DNA of 9,009 nucleotides. Origin: Clostridiaceae bacterium UBA5444. GTDB lineage: Bacteria > Bacillota > Clostridia > Clostridiales > Oxobacteraceae. The notes under the pieces were generated by a model. That model was given only the letters and a program-made list of their open reading frames with translations, was not told the origin of the DNA and did not search any database. Position numbers and translations under genes: made by a program. Each line of letters starts with the position of its first letter. The first letter of the stretch is position 1. The stretch spans positions 1-9,009 of the forward strand of contig DIRE01000027.1 of NCBI GenBank assembly GCA_002426575.1, in the 5' to 3' direction. Of the stretch, positions 6,720 to 9,009 are shown piece after piece.

Positions 6720-7842
6720 GCATTATGGAGGGCGGGCATGGATAGAGCTTGACCGCACTGCGCTGCACCACAATGTGGACGCCCTTCGCGCTTTACTTCC
6801 TAATGGCTGTGAGTTGATGCCCGCCATCAAGACAAATGCATACGGGCATGGTGCAGTTCTGATTTCAAAAGAGCTGAACCGGCTGGACGTAAATGCCTTC
6901 TGCGTCGCAACCGTACAGGAAGGGGTCGAGTTGCGTAAAAATAGCGTCAACGGGACGATTTTAGTTTTGGGCTATACCCACCCGAGAGATTTTCCACTTC
7001 TGCGCCGCTATAACCTGATGCAGACCGTGCTTGATCTTTCTTATGCTAAGGTGCTCGACCGATATGGTAAAAAGATTTCGGTACATGTCAAAATTGATAC
7101 GGGAATGCGTCGTTTGGGGGAACGCAGCGAAAAGATAGAAGAAATCATCAGAATTTTTCAGTGTAAGAACCTGAAAATTGAAGGTGTTTTTACCCATCTA
7201 TGTGTGGCTGATGAAACCTCCCATGAAAGTATAAAATTTACTCATGCCCAGGCAAAAACCTTTTACGACGTCATTGCCGAGCTTCGTCAGCACGGATTCA
7301 CATGCCCTAAAAAACACATTATCAGCAGTGATGGCCTTTTGTACTATCCAGAACTAGCTGAAAACTATGCAAGGGTTGGGATCGCACTCTATGGAATACT
7401 CAGCACCCGCGCTGATACGGAACGCTGCGGCATTTCCCTAGAGCCGGTTTTGTCCATAAAGGCGCGAATCGCCTTAGTCAAAGATTTATTTGCAGGTGAA
7501 GCAGCCGGTTACGGACTGCAATTTGTCGCTCCACAAAACACCAAGATAGCGGTTGTAGCAATCGGATACGGCGATGGCATCCCGCGTTCCCTGTCCTGCG
7601 GAGTAGGAAGTGTTTTGGTTCACGGCATCAAAGCCCCTATTGTTGGCCGTATCTGTATGGATCAAATGCTGGTGGATATCTCCAACATTCCGAACGTCGA
7701 GTCTGGAGATGTCGCTGTGATTATTGGGCAGTCTGGAAATGAGAGAATAACTGCCTGCGACCTCGCTGAGCAGGATGGGACAATCTCCAATGAAATCCTT
7801 AGCCGTCTGGGTGAACGGTTAGAACGGCAAATGCTCAAATAA
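6706..7842 (+). CDS. vanT: VanT-type serine racemase, soluble racemase domain only
   Basis: This PLP-dependent fold-type III racemase would supply D-Ser for VanG. The 378 residues form a complete alanine-racemase-like domain: PLP lysine K42 in AIKTNAYGHG, IDTGMRRLG (140-148), RVGIALYG (233-240), second catalytic Tyr Y269 in AGYG, and GRICMDQ (314-320). Near the end TISNEI puts N362 where alanine racemases have Tyr (TINYEV); as I recall, this Asn marks VanT serine racemases. Classical VanT is about 700 residues with an N-terminal acyltransferase-like membrane half. That half is absent, and TGGAGG (6693-6698) sits 7 nt before the ATG, so the short form looks genuine. It resembles the separate racemase gene vanTr of vanL clusters. 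No vanTm partner is in the window. Last gene of the unit. Confidence 0.92.
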   Translation: MTKDKHYGGRAWIELDRTALHHNVDALRALLPNGCELMPAIKTNAYGHGAVLISKELNRLDVNAFCVATVQEGVELRKNSVNGTILVLGYTHPRDFPLLRRYNLMQTVLDLSYAKVLDRYGKKISVHVKIDTGMRRLGERSEKIEEIIRIFQCKNLKIEGVFTHLCVADETSHESIKFTHAQAKTFYDVIAELRQHGFTCPKKHIISSDGLLYYPELAENYARVGIALYGILSTRADTERCGISLEPVLSIKARIALVKDLFAGEAAGYGLQFVAPQNTKIAVVAIGYGDGIPRSLSCGVGSVLVHGIKAPIVGRICMDQMLVDISNIPNVESGDVAVIIGQSGNERITACDLAEQDGTISNEILSRLGERLERQMLK

Positions 7843-7917
7843 ATATACTCCTTCAACTGCTGCATGACGGAAATAAAAAAAGCTGTCGTTATGCGGCTCA
7901 GTACTTATACCAATTTC

Positions 7918-7979
7918 AAAGAAAAGAAACGACGATTTTGACTCATTTCAACACCGTCGTTTCTTTTCTTTTCTTATGT
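7918..7979 (+). terminator. Terminator after vanT
   Basis: AAAGAAAAGAAACGACG (7918-7934) pairs perfectly with 7955-7971 over a 20-nt loop, a 17-bp stem lying 75 nt after the vanT stop. The descending arm is itself pyrimidine-rich and runs into TTCTTATG, so the U-rich part lies mostly inside the stem. It is the best candidate for the end of the van transcript. Confidence 0.7.
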
Positions 7980-8305
7980 GGCACAGAGCGGTTGAAAAAT
8001 TCTTGAACCCATGCACCATTTGACATACCCTATCAAGTAGACATAGACTTGGCGAGAATATCAGATAGTGTTACATGCCTGACACATTTGTTTATGATTA
8101 TGCCCCAATATTATAAAAAGATGTATAATTTCTCATGCTCGCTACTGATATTGCAATAGGCAGCAGCCTTTAATCTTTTATTAGATTAATCTTATTTTGC
8201 ATGAATTGTAATAACTTGTTTATTCATTTCAAAGCCTAGTTAACCCAAAGATTGCAGTACCCGCTTCAGCACTGCAACCTTCAAATACTATTTTAGATAT
8301 AAAAA
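7980..8305. other. Gene-free AT-rich spacer between the van cluster and the rid gene
   Basis: No open frame with a ribosome binding site is visible on either strand. There are minor hairpins: TTAATCT/AGATTAA (8170-8189) and TTGCAGT/ACTGCAA (8252-8277, extended by AAG/CTT across a mismatch). There is an isolated TATAAT (8124-8129) without a -35 or a downstream gene. TTGACATACCCTATCAAG followed by TAGACA (8024-8047) looks like the end of an insertion sequence but has no partner. I see no tRNA or other RNA gene. The spacer may be a scarred junction where the cluster joined other DNA. Confidence 0.4.
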
Positions 8306-8348
8306 AAGCAACATCTTCGTTGGTTTGTTACCAACAAAAATGTTGCTT
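8300..8348 (-). terminator. Terminator of the minus-strand rid gene
   Basis: On the minus strand, AAGCAACAT and GTTGGT (plus-strand arms 8306-8314 and 8319-8324) pair with ACCAAC (8330-8335) and ATGTTGCTT (8340-8348), with a 4x4 internal loop and a 5-nt apical loop. The minus-strand RNA then runs into about seven U (plus A-run 8301-8307), a classic intrinsic terminator. It lies about 200 nt beyond the rid stop at 8546, so the transcript would have a long 3' region; nothing else on that strand accounts for it. Confidence 0.75.
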
Positions 8349-8545
8349 ATAACTTGTGTCATTAGGTCAAAATAGGTGCAACGATTAAATAAATAGGTTT
8401 ACAACAGCTATCACAAGATTCGATCTCAATTCCCAGTAAAAATGTCCCTAACCATCTGCAGGACTGTTTTGTTCCCCACCATAGTTTTCATTGACAGTGG
8501 GTTCGATTTAATATTTATGATATAAAGCTTTAGAGATGCGCTTCT
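8349..8545. other. Non-coding 3' region of the rid gene
   Basis: The stretch between the minus-strand terminator and the rid stop codon holds no recognisable gene or RNA. Stops are frequent in all frames. It may be decayed sequence. Confidence 0.35.
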
Positions 8546-8947
8546 TCATTGCCCCGCAGCCCATATTTCTATTTCTATTTTTATTGTTTCCAAACCTAAA
8601 GCATTTACATAAGCGATCGTCATAGAAGGGGGGATTTCTCCGAAAAAGTCACCGTATATCTTATCGAAATACTCCCAATCAATTTCTTCTTTTGACCATA
8701 TATTTACCTTTATAACATCATCCGGCTCCAAACCTACACTCTTAAGTAGATTTGATATATTTATAAATGTATTCTTTACTTGTTGATTAAATTCTTCAGG
8801 AATATTTCCATCTAAATCTGCTCCAATTTGTCCTGAAAACGTATAAAACGTTGAATTGGGCTTTATTTTTGTTATATGAGTATAATTTCCTACTGCTTTG
8901 CTTACTCTTCCTGATAAAGATAATCTTGTAACTACATTCTTATTCAT
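8546..8947 (-). CDS. RidA/YjgF/UK114-family protein lacking the catalytic arginine
   Basis: Rid proteins are small trimeric cytosolic enzymes; RidA itself hydrolyses reactive enamine/imine intermediates from PLP enzymes. This 133-residue protein has the family's core: FSGQIGADLDG (37-47), EEFNQQVKNTFINISNLL (51-68), GLEPDDVIKVNIW (72-84) and the C-terminal beta strand IKIEIEIWA. I chose the ATG at 8947 because minus-strand AGGA (8960-8957) lies 9 nt upstream; an in-frame GTG at 8989 would add 14 residues and has no visible site. The usual P-x-R-[ST] motif reads PPSMT (106-110), so the catalytic Arg is Ser. It is therefore probably not a RidA-type deaminase but a member of another Rid subgroup with unknown substrate. 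The gene is more AT-rich than the van genes and oriented against them, so it likely belongs to the flanking DNA. Confidence 0.85.
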   Translation of the reverse strand: MNKNVVTRLSLSGRVSKAVGNYTHITKIKPNSTFYTFSGQIGADLDGNIPEEFNQQVKNTFINISNLLKSVGLEPDDVIKVNIWSKEEIDWEYFDKIYGDFFGEIPPSMTIAYVNALGLETIKIEIEIWAAGQ

Positions 8948-9009
8948 TCGATAACATCCTTTCTCTATTGGATAAACAATTTCTAACACTATATACTATC
9001 AACAATATA

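Noticed and set aside
7873..7898. Possible minus-strand terminator before an A-run (7877-7882) just after vanT
   Set aside because: The stem is only about five interrupted base pairs, and no minus-strand gene ends here.
8124..8129. TATAAT box in the gene-free spacer
   Set aside because: No -35 lies at 16-18 bp, and no gene or structured RNA follows it.
8400..8520. GATTCGATCTCAATTCCC and GGGTTCGATTT stretches that suggest tRNA arms
   Set aside because: No cloverleaf, acceptor stem or anticodon arm can be built around them on either strand.
8948..8989. GTG at 8989 as the start of the Rid protein
   Set aside because: It would add 14 residues ahead of the usual Rid N terminus, and the Shine-Dalgarno at 8960-8957 fits the ATG at 8947.

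Overview
The window carries a compact vanG-type glycopeptide (vancomycin) resistance cluster. It reads vanR, vanS, a vanZ-like gene, vanW, vanG, vanXY, vanT, all on the plus strand from 419 to 7842. The host looks like a low-GC Firmicute, most likely a member of the Clostridia. Reasons are AT-rich spacers, strong GGAGG-type ribosome binding sites, a TTG start for vanS, and proteins that resemble (from memory) the VanG cluster of Enterococcus faecalis and clostridial relatives.

Layout. Positions 1-61 (minus strand) hold the first 20 codons of a small protein. Positions 62-418 are a spacer with two strong palindromes and the putative vanR promoter. Positions 419-2237 encode the VanR/VanS two-component system. 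A promoter region at 2238-2359 leads into a 475-residue protein that joins a VanZ-like membrane domain to a large extracytoplasmic domain. A second promoter region (3788-4069) precedes vanW-vanG-vanXY-vanT, whose genes all overlap by 4 to 14 bases and so form one translationally coupled unit. A 17-bp perfect hairpin ends it at 7918-7971. About 700 bp without a gene follows. A RidA/YjgF-family gene (8546-8947, minus strand) and its likely terminator (8306-8348) close the window.

How it should work. VanS senses a cell-wall signal and phosphorylates VanR. VanT racemises L-Ser to D-Ser, VanG joins D-Ala to D-Ser, and VanXY removes normal D-Ala-D-Ala precursors. Peptidoglycan precursors then end in D-Ala-D-Ser, which vancomycin binds poorly. 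VanW and the VanZ-like protein are accessory.

Most notable points. (1) Tandem 11-bp direct repeats (TCTTA-type) lie in the same register, 61 and 50 bases before a -10-like hexamer, upstream of vanR, the vanZ-like gene and vanW; I infer that these are VanR operators. (2) VanT is a racemase domain only, without the membrane half of classical VanT. (3) VanZ carries a large extra C-terminal domain. (4) A terminator-like hairpin overlaps the inferred vanW promoter. vanU and vanY, present in the E. faecalis vanG cluster, are absent here.
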